Assembly: GCA_023548195.1 (NCBI GenBank)
Contig: JAJHZJ010000009.1
Coordinates: 5,482,715-5,546,714, forward strand
Length of the DNA stretch: 64,000 nucleotides
From: Bettongia penicillata ogilbyi
Taxonomy: Eukaryota; Chordata; Mammalia; Diprotodontia; Potoroidae
Direction of reading: 5' to 3'
The notes under the pieces are model-generated. The model worked only from the letters and a program-made list of their open reading frames with translations. It ran no database searches and was not told where the DNA came from. Shown here one piece after another: positions 1-12,060 of the stretch. The first letter of the stretch is position 1, and each line of letters begins with the position of its first letter. A program made the translations under genes and the position numbers.

Positions 1-3000
1 ATTTGCCCAGAGGTAGAAATATTCTCAGAAGTAAGACTATAGCCTTGGACTCTTTGTTAATATTTTACTTAAAATTTTTGCTCTAGTTTCTACTGAATAC
101 CAAGTATTAGGCCATTAAAACAACTCAGACAAATGCAGAAAAGGAGTAATACTAAACACATCCTTTAATGAGCACAATGCAATAAAATTATATTCAATAA
201 ATTGTCATTAAGGAAAATATTTGAAAAGATTAAAAATCAATTAGAGACTAAGTAACTTAATCCTAAACAAGTTTAAAAACAAATCAAAGAATGACAAATA
301 ATTTCATTAAAAACAATAACAACATGATATAATAAATTTGGTAAAAATGGCTAAAGAAGTTCTTATAGAAAACTATATATCTCTAAATACTTTAATCAAC
401 AAAAGAAATAAAAAATCAATGAACTAAATTTCATAAAAAATTTTGAAACCTAAGAAAACAACAAAAATTTTAAAGCACAACCAACCAAAATAGAAATCCT
501 GAAAATCAAAGAAGACATTAAGAAAATTGGAAGGAAAAAGTGAATTATTTTTTAAACCAGGAACTTCAAAAAATAATTAAAATATTAGCTAACTTGATTT
601 AAAAGAAGAAAAATAAATAATCAGAATCAAAAATGAAAAAGAATTCATAACAAATGAATAAAAATAAAGAATATTATTACGAACTACCTTGAAAACTAGA
701 AAAAAAAACAACACAAGTTCATCTTTTGCAGAACAAAAAGTCTTGAATAGAAAGGGAATTAATGAAAAATGAAAAGGAAAGGAAACTAGCCATACCAGAT
801 CTCAAAGGACATTTCAAAGTTGTAATCGTCAATATGCATTTTGAACATTAATGCAAAAATTTTAAGTAAAATATTAACAAAGAGGCCAAAGAAACATATC
901 ACAGAGATTATATCATCTTTGTTTTATACTTATATAAGTAACAAGAACAAGAACCATGTCATCATATTAACACACAAAGCTATTGACAACATATAATATC
1001 CATTTCTGTTATGAAAATAATATATAAATTTGGAACAAATTTACCCTTCCTTCACATGGTGAATAGTTTATATCTAAAAACCAAGAGATATCATTATATG
1101 TAATGAGGATAAACTATAGTCCAATATTGATTAAATTCAAGAAAGTATGCTCATTTTTCAATGCCCCTATTAGATAGAGTGCTAGAAATATTAACAGTAG
1201 AAATACAAGAAAAAGTAAAGAATGGAATAATCACAGGGAAAGACGAAACGAAATTATATTTTTGGATGACCTGACGTTCTTGTGGAATCTCATAAAATCA
1301 ACTAAAAGTTCATCGAAACCAGCAAAGTTGCAGAATAAAAAATAAATACACATAAATCATCAGCATTTCACCATGTTACCAAAAAGACACAGCAGGAAAA
1401 CATAAGATTTAGAATAACTACAGAATATATATAATACTTAGGAGTTTAGCTACTAAGACGCAAACAGAAACTAAGTGAAAGAAACTATAAAACAATACTT
1501 ACAGAATTAAAGACCAACTTAAATAAATGGAGAAACAGTCATTACTCATCAGCTGGCTATGCCAAGATAATGAAAATGGCAATCATGCCTAATTTAGTTT
1601 GCTTACTCAGTGCCACATTAAACGACCAAAAGAATATTGCATAGGACTAGAAAAAAATAATAAAATTAATTTGGAGAAGCAAAAGGTCAAGAATATCAAG
1701 GAAATTAATGAAAATTCATAGGAGGAAAAAAAGGCCCAGCAGTGCCAGATCTCAAACTATTCTATAAAACATATTTAATGAAACAATTTGCTATTGGCCA
1801 AGAAATAGAAACATTGACCAATAGAATGGATTAAGTGTGCAATATACCAAAGAAAACAAATCTAGTAGTTTGGTGTTCAACAAACTCCAAAACCTTACCT
1901 CCTGGGAAAAGAATTCCCAGTTTGAGAAAAACTGCTTGGGAAAACTAGACATTAGACTGACAGAAATTAGGTTTACACTAACACTTCATATCATACAATC
2001 TAACCCTAAATGGGCTCCAAATGGATACATGACTTATTTCTAAAACATCACATCACAAACAAGTTAAAGGAACTAGGAAGAAATTAACTGTCAGATCTCT
2101 ATATGGGGAAGAGTTCCTGACCAACAGATAGAAAGGATCACAGAAGATTAAGATGAATGATTTTGTTATATGAAATGAAGGTTTTGCCCAAACAAATTCA
2201 ATGCAGCTAATCTTAGAAAGGAAACAATTACCTACGGGGGTTAAAAGAAACCAAAACCTTAAAACAAGCTTCCCTGACAAAAGTCTCATTTCCAAAATAT
2301 ATAAGGAACTGATTCAGATTTTTAAGAAAAAAAAACATTTCCCAATTGATAGAGGATGTGAAGAGGTAGTTCTCAAGAAAAGAAATCCAAAATATCTTGA
2401 ACCATATAAAATGTTCCAAACTACCAAGATTTAGAGAAATGGCAAATTAAAGCAACTCTAAGGTTCCACCTCATATGCATCAGAGGAACAAAGTTGGTCA
2501 AAAGAACAAAAATGACAAATATTGAAAACCTTTAAGGAAAACAAGCATATTAAAGTACTCTTGCAGTTATGAGTTAATCCAATCATTTTGGAAAACAATT
2601 TAGAACTGTCCCAGAATCTACCAACCTCTGTATGTCTTTTCAACCAGTTATGCCACTAGTAAACAGATACCCCAAAGAAATTAAGGAAAGATAGAAGTAT
2701 TCAAAATTTTGTGGCACCTCTTTTTATAATAGCAAAGAACTAGAAACTAAAGATTGTCCATCAGTTGGAGAAAACCTGAACAAATTAGGTATGTGAATAT
2801 AATAGAATACTATTATACAATAAGAAACAAAGATAGTTTCAGAAAAACCATGGAAGACTTGTATGTAATGATGCAACATGAAGTAAGCAAAACAAAAAGG
2901 ACAATTTATACTTTGATGGGGAAGAGGAAAGAGAATAAATACTTATATATATTTACTCTGTGCTAGGCATTGTACTAGGTACTATTTACAAATACTATCT

Positions 3001-3425
3001 CATTGGATCCTCACATCAATCTTGTGAGGTAGGTGCTATTATTAGGAAACTGAAGCACAGAAGCTAAGTGACCTTTTCAAGGTCATACATCTAATAAGTA
3101 TGCTGAGGCCAGGTCCAGCACACTGCTGTACCATCACTTACTTCAATTATAGCATGAATATTGCAAAAATAAATAATTCTGAAAGACTGAAAACTCTAAT
3201 CAAAGCAATGATCAAGCATGATTCCAGATGATAAAGAATGAGACCCATTTCATGACAGAGGAGCAGGGGGCAAATATGCAGAGGGAGATACACATTTTTG
3301 GATATGCCAAAGTAGAAATTTGTTTTGGTTGTGTATTTTTGTTACAAGGGTTTTACATTTTTTTTCTCAGTTAGAAGGTGAGATCAAAGGGAGAAAAATG
3401 TATGTTTAATAAATAAAAAACATCT
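1..3425 (+). mobile_element. Decayed L1 LINE, ORF2 3' half and 3' UTR
   Basis: Very A-rich on the plus strand. Stop-riddled stretches resemble the C-terminal half of L1 ORF2, for example around 1740-1770, where a LKLYYK-like peptide is encoded, and around 2270-2310, where the SLISKIY-like motif near the ORF2 end can be read. A typical L1 3' UTR continues to an A-rich end near 3420 and is interrupted by a SINE at about 2937-3160. It is badly mutated and no longer coding; the left end lies outside the window. Confidence 0.8.
2937..3160 (-). mobile_element. MIR/CORE-SINE fragment inside the L1 3' UTR
   Basis: It contains the reverse-complement MIR core (gaaactgaagcacagaagc, then aggtcatacatct) preceded by a GTGCTAGGCATTGTACTAGG-type tail. 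L1 3' UTR sequence resumes after it, so this SINE inserted into the older L1. Confidence 0.7.
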
Positions 3426-3484
3426 TAATTCAAATTTTCAAAAAAATATATTTGCTGGAGTCTTAAAAATCCAATTCAAAGGAC

Positions 3485-3745
3485 ATATAGGTGGAACAAT
3501 GGATAGAGTGCTGGGTCTGGAGCCAGGATGATGAGTTCAAATCCAATCTCAAGCACTTAGAAGCCATGTAATTCCATGCAAATCACTTAACTTCTACCTC
3601 AGTTTTCTCATCTGTAAAGTGGAAATAGTAATAGAACCTACCTCACAGGGTTGTTGTGAGAATCAAATGAGATAATATTTGTAAAGCGTTTAGCACAGTG
3701 CCTGACATATAATAGGAACTTCATAAATATGTATTCCTTTTCCTC
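3485..3745 (+). mobile_element. MIR-type CORE-SINE, sense
   Basis: Nearly complete MIR-like layout: a tRNA-like head (tggatagagtgctgggtctg), the core (cctcagttttctcatctgta) and a tail ending in gcacagtgcctgacatataa. Only moderately diverged. Confidence 0.8.
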
Positions 3746-4439
3746 CCTTTGCCCACCCTGGTTTCAAATTGAAAGGGAAAGAGAAAAAGAAAATTTCCTA
3801 TTGTATTGCCCTTCCTAAGGTAAGAATAATACAATCACAGAAGTAAAGTTTCACTGGTATTACTGACATTTTTTAGGATTGGAATCATGTAATCCTAGTC
3901 GGGAAAATAAATCCAGGAACCTATAATCACGGTGGAGAGTACTTGGATGGACACAAATACAGGAAGAAACAAAGTGCTAATAAAATTATACTATATTATT
4001 ATACTCCCGGATTATACTAGCAGATCAGATTATACTACCGATCACTTGGAGAGAAGGAAGGAATAGATGGAGAACTTGTGATTCAGATCACAAGTCTAGA
4101 ACAGAAGCACATTATAATAATGAGGGCTTCAATTGTCCAAAAATTTACAAGAGCTTTCTCTCCAATGAAAGCAGAAAAGCTAATTATCAATTTTAATGAT
4201 CATTTCATCCTTCAAAAGGTATAGGAACCAACAAAACCATTTACATCCTGTATCTGATTCTCACCCCTACCCCTACAAAAAAAGAGACTGGTTCCTAGTA
4301 TGATAATGATGAAAGCCCTGGTGAAAAATGATTGATTCCATTTAAAATTCTCAATAGTTTCAAAAAGGAAAGCCAATCATAGTGTGAAATGTATCTAGAT
4401 TTTGTAAACAGGATCAATTACATTAACAACTTTCCCATT

Positions 4440-4625
4440 TGAGAGGCAACATGAGGGACTGGATAGACAAGATAGGACTTGGAGTTAGAAAAACATGGAT
4501 TCAAGCTCTACTTCTGACTGCCTTTGTTACCCTTGAGGGAAGACACATATCCTCTCAGTTCCCTAGTTAATTTAAAAACTCTAAGTTGTAGGTCAGTTGC
4601 CAATCTATATTAATAGAAAGTGCTC
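4440..4625 (+). mobile_element. Degraded MIR/THER-like SINE
   Basis: A weak tRNA-like head (gactggatagacaagatagg) is followed by a ttcaagctctacttctgact-type core. It is heavily diverged. Confidence 0.5.
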
Positions 4626-4639
4626 CAAAATCACTGAAA

Positions 4640-5530
4640 TCAACATGATCATCATCATTTTCCTAATGTTCAACCATCCTTGCATTCTTGTTATAAATCC
4701 AACCTGATCATAGTGGGTTGTTTAAGAATAAAACTATATATTGTTCTCATTTGTTAATATTGTTCTTAATATTTTACATCAATATTCATTAGCGATATTG
4801 GTCTAGCATTTCTTTTCCTACTCTCTTCATTATTCGGTTTTCATTATAGCTAACATTTAACATTTCGATATGCCAAATAGAATAAGTTTGGTCAATTCAT
4901 GTGCCCTAGAATGTGATTGTCTTTTTTTTTTTTATAGTGTAACTAAGAGTGTCTAACAGATGACCAAAAAACGACTGCTATATTCCTTAGTAGCTTGTTT
5001 TCTAACGTTCTGTTCAGGACTGTGATGTTCTTTAAATTTAGCATTCTGGTTAGATTTAAGTTTGAATGAGCTATTTTAGAGTCACCTTTAATACTGTTTT
5101 ACCAAAATTCAGTTAGCTCTTCCTTTATGTACTTAGATGGTACAAACAAACTTAGATGATGTAAACATATCTTTATTTAACATTGATATGGCATCATTAT
5201 CTATGGTGCCTTTAAGCTTAAGTTGCCTTGTTTGTCTTTCTTGATAACATCCATTTTTGACAATATCTTGAAATCAAGAATTCATTCCTGCTTTTCAAAA
5301 TTCAACTGAATCAAAATGAATCCTATTCTAATCCCTCATTTTATAAATTACAGCAGAAATAAATTTTACTCTGTCCTATCATTTATGAATCTTTGTGCTT
5401 TCAGTGTGTTGTCTCTTTGTGGTGAATTGTTATGTTCCATTATCTAATCTGTTCTACTACTATCTCTAGGGACAAGTTTGTGTCATTAACATTCATAGTT
5501 ATGATTGTTAGGGTGGTTTTTTTAATCAAA
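4640..5530 (-). mobile_element. Antisense L1 ORF2 fragment
   Basis: The plus strand reads like the complement of the L1 reverse-transcriptase region, with the familiar order caaccatccttgcattcttg, then aacctgatcatagtgggttg, then gatattggtctagcatttct. Many indels; not coding. A GGAA-rich purine tract (5540-5575) follows. Confidence 0.65.
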
Positions 5531-5805
5531 TCCTGTTATAGTAAGGAAGAAAGAAAGGGAAGGAGAGAGGGAAGGAATCAACATCAGTCATCTGTCTTGT
5601 TTTCCTAGAAACTGTTCAGTCTCATTCTCATCCCTTCCATTCTCTCGTCTCAGTTCAGAGCTAAATTATTAGATTTTTTTGTAACCAGTCTTCCGTAGAG
5701 TTGTGATTTGTTTTGTATAAAAAGCAAGACCTTCCCTGATTCCTATCTCAGATTCAGATACCATCTTGCTCCTCCATAGCTCAGCAGAGCTGATGATTAG
5801 TCTCT

Positions 5806-6043
5806 ACTTCTGTTGGTTAGCTGTTTTCCAGTTGTATCCAACTCTTTGTGACCCCATATGGGGTTTTCTGAGCAAAGATACCGGAATGGCTTGCTATTTC
5901 CTTCTCCAACTACTTTTACAGATGAGGAAACCGAGGCAAAGAGGGTTAAGTGATTTGCTCATAGTCATGCTAGTACCTGAGGCTGGCTCTGAAAATTCAG
6001 GTCCTCCTGACAGGTGCTTTATCCACTGTGCCACCTGGCAGCC
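5806..6043 (-). mobile_element. Marsupial CORE-SINE, antisense
   Basis: Typical layout in reverse complement: tccaactctttgtgacccca, then ttttacagatgaggaaaccg, then ttatccactgtgccacctgg. Nearly full length. It abuts a second copy in the opposite orientation. Confidence 0.85.
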
Positions 6044-6232
6044 AGTTAACTGACACAGAACTGGGCCTGAAGTCAGAAAGATATCTTCCTGAGTGCAAAC
6101 AAGCCTCAGACACGTACTACCTGTGTGACCCTGAGCAAGTCACTTAATGCTGTTTGTCTCAGTTTCCTCATCTGTAAAAGGAGCTGGAGAAGAAAATGGC
6201 GAACCATTCCAGTTGCTTTGCCACCTAGCTGC
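6044..6232 (+). mobile_element. Marsupial CORE-SINE, sense
   Basis: It reads gaccctgagcaagtcactta, then cagtttcctcatctgtaaaa, and ends with aatggcgaaccattccag. With the preceding copy it forms an inverted pair. The ORFs in this interval are translations of the SINEs. Confidence 0.8.
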
Positions 6233-6418
6233 TTTTTACTATCTTTCAGATAATTATCTTTTATATACTTCCTTTGCCCTAGCATACAAAACTCTTGTTC
6301 ATGAGGCTGTTCTACACTCAATTGATGAGAAAGTGATGTCCATGACTTAAGCCTTCAATCCTTTAAGCCAATCAAGTCTAAGTCCAACAAGAATTGTTTC
6401 AATACCTTTAAAGAACCA

Positions 6419-6456
6419 GGTTAGGGTTAGGAATAAGGTTAGGGTTAGAGTTGGAG
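6419..6456 (+). repeat. Short interstitial telomere-like repeat
   Basis: Four TTAGGG units in two clusters (aggttagggttagg, then aaggttagggttagag), with an imperfect spacer, followed by isolated tttaggg and ccctaac hexamers up to about 6480. Confidence 0.75.
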
Positions 6457-6599
6457 AGCATTTAGGGTTTCTACCCTAACTTTCATGGAGGTGGGGATTG
6501 GATTATTACCCTCACTATACATGGTATGAGCACTCATTGGATGGGATGCAATCTCTGTCTCTGGGAGGAACTTCATAATGTAGTTGAATAGAAAAAAAA

Positions 6600-6880
6600 G
6601 ATGACTGCACATGAAACTGCAAATTTTATGTGTACAACTTGCAATTGTTTCTAAATATATAATAAAATTATCATGTACCTTTTTTATTTTTTTATTTTTT
6701 CCCTCCCCCCACCCTATCCTAGAGATGACTACCATTAAACCAAATATGTCTATGTATGCAAAACTGTTGTATACCTGCTACTACTTCTCAGTTCTTTCTC
6801 TGGATGTAGACAGTGCCTTCCTTCATAGGTCCTTTGTACTTAATTTAGAGAACAAAAGAGAGATGTGAGGTCAAGTAACT
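6600..6880 (-). mobile_element. L1 3' UTR fragment, antisense
   Basis: A T-rich start (the complement of a poly-A end) is followed by tagagatgactaccattaaa and agttctttctctggatgtag. This is the same reverse-complement L1 3' UTR layout seen in part at 60165-60975. Confidence 0.6.
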
Positions 6881-7206
6881 GAGCCTAAATACAAATTTGT
6901 GCTGTAACCCCATAAAAACAGTGTCACAACTGCTAAAGATCAAAATGAACTAAGACTGGAGTAGGAAGCTAAGGATAACACAAGGGTTTTTAAAGCTATA
7001 TTTGGGGGGAAAAGGCTCAAAGTGGAGACAGAATTACTGAGAGGCTAAATGAGATGAAAATGAACAGTAGACAAACTCTTCATCTTTTATTTTTCTTCTC
7101 TTTTTTCTGCCAAGAAGAGTGATTTTGGGACTATAACATTAAAAAAATAAATGCCTAAGATAGAATTAATAACTGAAGTAATAATAAACAAGTACTACTA
7201 CTGCTT

Positions 7207-8215
7207 TTGATAAATCAATGAGTATTTATTAAGTACCTATTATGTGGCATGCACTGAGAATATAAATAAAATTTTTTGCCCATCAAGAATTTACTTACTC
7301 ATAGATAAGTATAGAGAAAATGGATATACATGGATTTAGAGCAAAAGTAAAACTTGCAAGCAAGGAAATCAAGAAAAGTCTCTCGAGGCAGAAGGCACTT
7401 GAGCCAAGCCTTGCAAGGAGATAGGGTGCCAGCGAGATGGGTGGATGTTCCAAGAATGGGGGATAATTTGTGCAAAGGCACAAAGACAGGAAATAGAATA
7501 GCATGTACAAGGAATAGTAAGTAGGTCATTTGTCTAGATCAGCGGTTCTCAAACATTTTTGGTCACAGTACTCCTTTAAACTCTTAAAAAATATTGAAAA
7601 TCTTTTACCCTTTTAAAAAAATATGGAAGACGCCAAGAGTTTTTGGTTATATGGGTTGTATCAAGTGATACTTATTCTATTAGAAATTAAAACTGATAGT
7701 TTACAATATTTATTCATTAATTCATCTTAAAATAGCAAACCCATTATATATTCATGTAAATAAATTTTATGACAAGTAACTACATTTTCCAAGGTCAGAA
7801 AATTTTCATGAGAAGAGTGGAATTTTTTTTACATATTTTTGCAAATCTCTTTAACGTCTAACATAATAGAAGACAGCTGGATTCTCATATCTGCTTCCGT
7901 GTTCACTCTGTTGAGATATGTTGCTTTGATAGATGCATATGAAGAAAATCCATCCTCTCACAGATATTTATTTTATAAAAATGGAAGAGTATTTTAGTAG
8001 GTAAATTAACATGCAGTCTTATTTTTAAAGTCATTTTAACTGCAAGACCTAAAAGGCTCTTAGGGATTCTAGGGGTCAAAGGCCACACTTTGAGAACTGC
8101 TGGTTTAGAACACTGAGTGGAGAAGGAGGAGGAAGATGTACACTGCCTGGAAATATAGTCTGGAGCCAATTGGTAAAGGGCTTTAAATGCCAAAAAGAGT
8201 CTGAATTTTAACTCA
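7207..8215 (-). mobile_element. L2 LINE 3' region, antisense, split by a hAT element
   Basis: It begins with the complement of the L2 3' end (gagtatttattaagtaccta) and continues with antisense L2 sequence (gatgggtggatgttccaag, then gtgcaaaggcacaaagacag). It resumes after the hAT insertion at about 8111 (gtaaagggctttaaatgcca). The ORFs here are by-products of the repeat. Confidence 0.7.
7540..8102 (+). mobile_element. Non-autonomous hAT DNA transposon
   Basis: About 560 bp with terminal inverted repeats, cagcggttctcaaa at the left and tttgagaactgctg at the right. It is flanked by 8-bp direct repeats, gtctagat (7532-7539) and gtttagaa (8103-8110), which match at 6 of 8 positions. The interior has no transposase ORF. 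It is nested in an L2 and is therefore younger than that L2. Confidence 0.8.
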
Positions 8216-10045
8216 CTTCTTTGAGTTTCAGTTGGTCAATTAGCCTTTCTTAATATACAGGGCCCTGAGCTAAGCACTTCAGTCAACCTGTGCTTAAGAA
8301 TAACAACTTGGTAGCTACCCAAGGTATACATTAGAGAGAGAAGAGGGTGGGTGTGGGGAGATCATTTAGGATATTGTTGAAGTACTTCAGGTGAGAAATA
8401 GTGATGTTGGATGTAGAATGAAAATAGAAAAAATAATGGGTTCAACTGAGCTATTTCCTCCATTAAAATATAACCTCCCCCATAACCCATTCATTCACCA
8501 AGTGAAAATGAGCTCAACTTACTCAAACTTCCCATAGCAAGTGATCACCTTTGTATTTTTCTCCCTTTTCCTTGTCTTACATTTCTTATTCTCATTCTTC
8601 CCTCCATTAAACTATAACTTCCATGAGAGCAGGGCATATGTACCTGTAGAAAGCCTTGAGAGTAGGATCTACATCTCTGTAGATAGCCTTCAAGTAGGGT
8701 CTAGCTATCTGGTATCCATCTGCAGAGGACAGTTGGAGTTAAGCATGGAGACCCAATTCAATGGAGCCTCAGATAAAAGAAACAATGAGGCGACCCTTTC
8801 AGACCATGAGAACTTGTTTTCAAAATCTGTAAAAGGTGTTTGAGTTGCACAAACCCTAAGTGAACTACTTTTAAATTTTAGAGCACAAGAAACTGAGAGT
8901 GTATCATATATAACTTTTAAAGGAAGCAAAGAAAAATATTTACACTTTTTTCCTCCTTGGGATTGGTGAAAACGTTCCGCAGTCAGCTGACTAAAATATA
9001 AGCAATGACCCCTGATAGTCTTTACATGGTAAGTAAGGCAAGGGAGATCTCTGTTTGTGAAGGGGTCTTTTCTGACCGGCAATAAGAAGAGTTAGCTTTG
9101 AAGGAACACTGCCCTTGACAAAGAATCATTTCGTCTTTTCCCTTGAGTCTTTTCTAGAGTGCTGTGGTGGGAGCAGATTGCTTCCTCCTTCACCCCCCGT
9201 TGGCTCTGGTCTTACAGTGGGATAGCACCCCGTAGGAGACACTATGCTCAGCAGAAAGCAGACCCAGAAAGCACAGCTGCAGATGCAGAAGCAGCTCACT
9301 GAGGAAGCTCATCAAAGCAACCTATCCAGCAGAGAGAGTAAACCCAAGAGGGGCAACTTCAGGAATGTACTAGCCGAGAGAAGACATCAGCATCCTACAG
9401 TGCCAGAGGCTCGAGTTGTCCTGGCCACGCGTGTTCACTTTGTTTTGGCCTCTTTTCTAACACATGCTATATAATATGCTCATTCTTTCACTTCCCTATT
9501 TGTGGGAGATTGTGCCCCAGGTCTATGAAAGGAATTTTTATTTTTTTTTAGCTACAGTTCTTACTATGCATTTCAGTGCCTGCCTTTGTTTCAAGCTAAT
9601 CAGTTCAACTGAATGACTATTAAAGGTAAAGCATCAGTGGGGATTCATGAGCTACAGTAAAAGAAAAGCAGACCTAGAGAATTTCTTGAATTTGAGTCAG
9701 TCATCCTGAAGGGGACCTTAACCCATGAGTGCGAATTGAGCGGGGAGTCAAATGGTGGAAATACATATCTTTAGATCTCCAGCACCTAGCCTAGTGCCTT
9801 GAACATGGGAGGACTTAATAAATGTAGCCCAGGGCTCAAGCCTGGGCATTTGCATAAGATTCTCCTCATTGATGGAAAAAATGATTACTCTAGAGTTCAT
9901 GCCTTCCTGGGGAGTGAAGTCATTGAAAAGTATGGGATGGAAGAATCTTTTTCCTTCTGGCTCTGACTTCAAGGGAAAACACAGTCAGTTCCAGCATCTC
10001 TTTAAGGACAGGTGTGTGGAGGGAATAAATGATGGTGGAAAGGAA
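8216..10045. other. Intergenic stretch, mostly unassigned
   Basis: No gene recognised. An L2 3' tail in sense (cagcacctagcctagtgcct, near 9778) is visible. A less AT-rich block at about 9060-9480 has a 76-codon ORF beginning at the ATG at 9244 (N-terminus rich in Q and K) that I cannot match to any family. I treat it as non-coding. Confidence 0.4.
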
Positions 10046-10242
10046 CAGGAGTGGGGAACCTGCAGCCTCAAGGCACATGTGACCTTCTAGGGCCTTGGGT
10101 CCTAGGAACTGAGTCCAAATTTTACAGAACAAATCCTTTTACTAAAAGAGTTTGTTCTGTCAAGTATGGATTCAGTCAAACGGCTGCACTTGAGCACCTG
10201 AGGGACACATGTGGCCTTGAGGCTGCAGGTTCCCTACCCCTG
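10046..10242 (+). mobile_element. hAT-like MITE
   Basis: 197 bp with terminal inverted repeats of about 30 bp: it opens gtggggaacctgcagcctca and closes with the near-exact complement (tgaggctgcaggttccctac). There is no coding capacity. The flanking 8 bases match only weakly, so the target duplication is not convincing. Confidence 0.8.
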
Positions 10243-10357
10243 AATAGAGGAACTGGTACCTCTAGTATGTTTTTATTTCTAGCTTGTCACACTAGAGAAT
10301 TCAGGAAATCTCCTCTCCAATGAAATCAAGGACTCTCTGTCCCTGTGTGGGTGGGTG

Positions 10358-10405
10358 TATCTCTGTCTCTCTGTCTCTCTGTCTCTCTGTCTCTCTGTCT
10401 CTCTG

Positions 10406-10475
<70 letters not shown>

Positions 10476-10482
10476 CCTCCCT
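10358..10482 (+). repeat. CTCTGT / CT microsatellite
   Basis: Pure (TCTCTCTG)n units pass into a long (CT)n run and then a short CCCT run. The serine/leucine-rich and arginine/glutamate-rich ORFs that span it are translations of the repeat. Confidence 0.95.
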
Positions 10483-11494
10483 CAGGACCTGAGATATCTC
10501 ACTTCCAGTGAGAAAGTTCATTCATTTTACTTATTGGCTGATATATTCTCATTTGCTTGGAGAAATGGATTTATTCATTTTTCAACATATCTTTGTGCAA
10601 ACTAGCACTTATTAGGAAGGAAATTAAATCTTCAGATATATATTGGGGCATCTACCATTAAGGGAAACTATGTTGAACCTAAAAAAATTTCCCCATCACT
10701 AACAATAAAGGGAGAGTTAGATATAATTCTAGTCTGATATTTCCTCTCTTAGTGGAAAGCATCATGACACCAATCTCTTTTTCTTCTCTGGGCAGGAATT
10801 AAAAATTTTTAAATGTCAGTGTGATTATAAAGATATATATTTATGCCCTCCATGAATTTAGACAAACCCATGTGAATACACACATAACTACATTAGCAAC
10901 ACATACCGTGCATATAACCTCTTCTTTGCTAAATTTTTCTTTTTCTTCTCTAGTAGAGAAATTAGAAAGGAGTTGAGTTTGTACACCTTGAGCATTCAAT
11001 CGAAAAACAGTTACTTAAGGTCTTTTAATGTTTTCCTATAGTGAATATCTAAAAACAAAAAGAGTGTCTCTGTTTTATAGTTAAAACACTAGATGCCAAT
11101 ATCAGATCCTTGTACTTTCTTGACCAGCCTTTTAAGTCTATCAAGGCTTCATTTACCTTCTTGCAAGAGTGAAAATGAAGAAAGGAAAATGAAGGACACC
11201 TCCCCATGAAGGAGTTCAAATGATGACCAGCTAAAAATGTTGGGAAACAACTATGGCAAGCTAAGATAAAGACTGTCCCCAATCTTATACCTTTGAGATA
11301 AAATGCATGAAGGGTGATGATCCCTATCAATAAGCATTTTGGATGTCCCTCTCCAGTGCAGAAGACTGTGGGAGGAAAGTTGGGATTTCAGATCTCACTA
11401 GGAGTTATAAGGGTTTCTGGATGCTTGGGGATTGGTGGAGTTCTAAAATCAACACTGTTAATTTCACGTTTCCTGTTGTAAAAAATTCACTTAT

Positions 11495-11820
11495 TCTACA
11501 CATGTGAGTGTTCGTCCTTCGTTGCCGAAGAAGACCATGCCATCAGAGAAATGATGACATGACGTGCACTTGACTTTGTTTTGAGTGAGGGAGGGCTGCG
11601 CAGGTCACCAGCCTCCGTTCTCCTCCAGGGCCATCTGAATCCAGGGACCAGATATTCATCAGGATGACTGGAGATGACCCAGGAGGAAGCAGTTGGGGTT
11701 AAGTGACTTGCCCAAGGTCACACAGCTAGTGAATGTCAAGTGTCTGAGGTGAGATTTGAACTCAGATCTTTCTGACTCCTGCACTGGTGCTCTATCCACT
11801 GCACCACCTAGCTGTCCCTA
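11495..11820 (-). mobile_element. Long marsupial SINE, antisense
   Basis: A unique-looking body (ccttcgttgccgaagaagac, then tcaggatgactggagatgac) is joined to the reverse complement of a tRNA-like head (ctatccactgcaccacctag). Full-length appearance. Confidence 0.75.
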
Positions 11821-11849
11821 CTCTGCACATGAATGAGGAGGGAAATACA

Positions 11850-12060
11850 GCATGGCATAGTAGATAGCTGGTTATGGAACCAGTAAGTCATGGTCTCAAG
11901 TCCTATCTCTGACATATACTGTCCATGTGACCCTAGGCAAGTTACTTAACTTGTCAGAGTCCAGCTCTCTAAAACTAGTTAGTTGCAAAGAGGTTGCCAA
12001 CCTGCATTTGTAGCACAAACTTCTATACCAGTAAAATTATGGTCATTCCCTATCCCTAGG
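11850..12060 (+). mobile_element. MIR/THER-type SINE, sense
   Basis: tRNA-like head (atggcatagtagatagctgg), core (gtgaccctaggcaagttact) and a tail containing gttgccaacctgcatttg. Confidence 0.65.

Noticed and set aside
10279..10605. ORFs rich in RE, SL or LS on both strands
   Set aside because: They are translations of the CTCTGT/CT microsatellite; no flanking coding signal.
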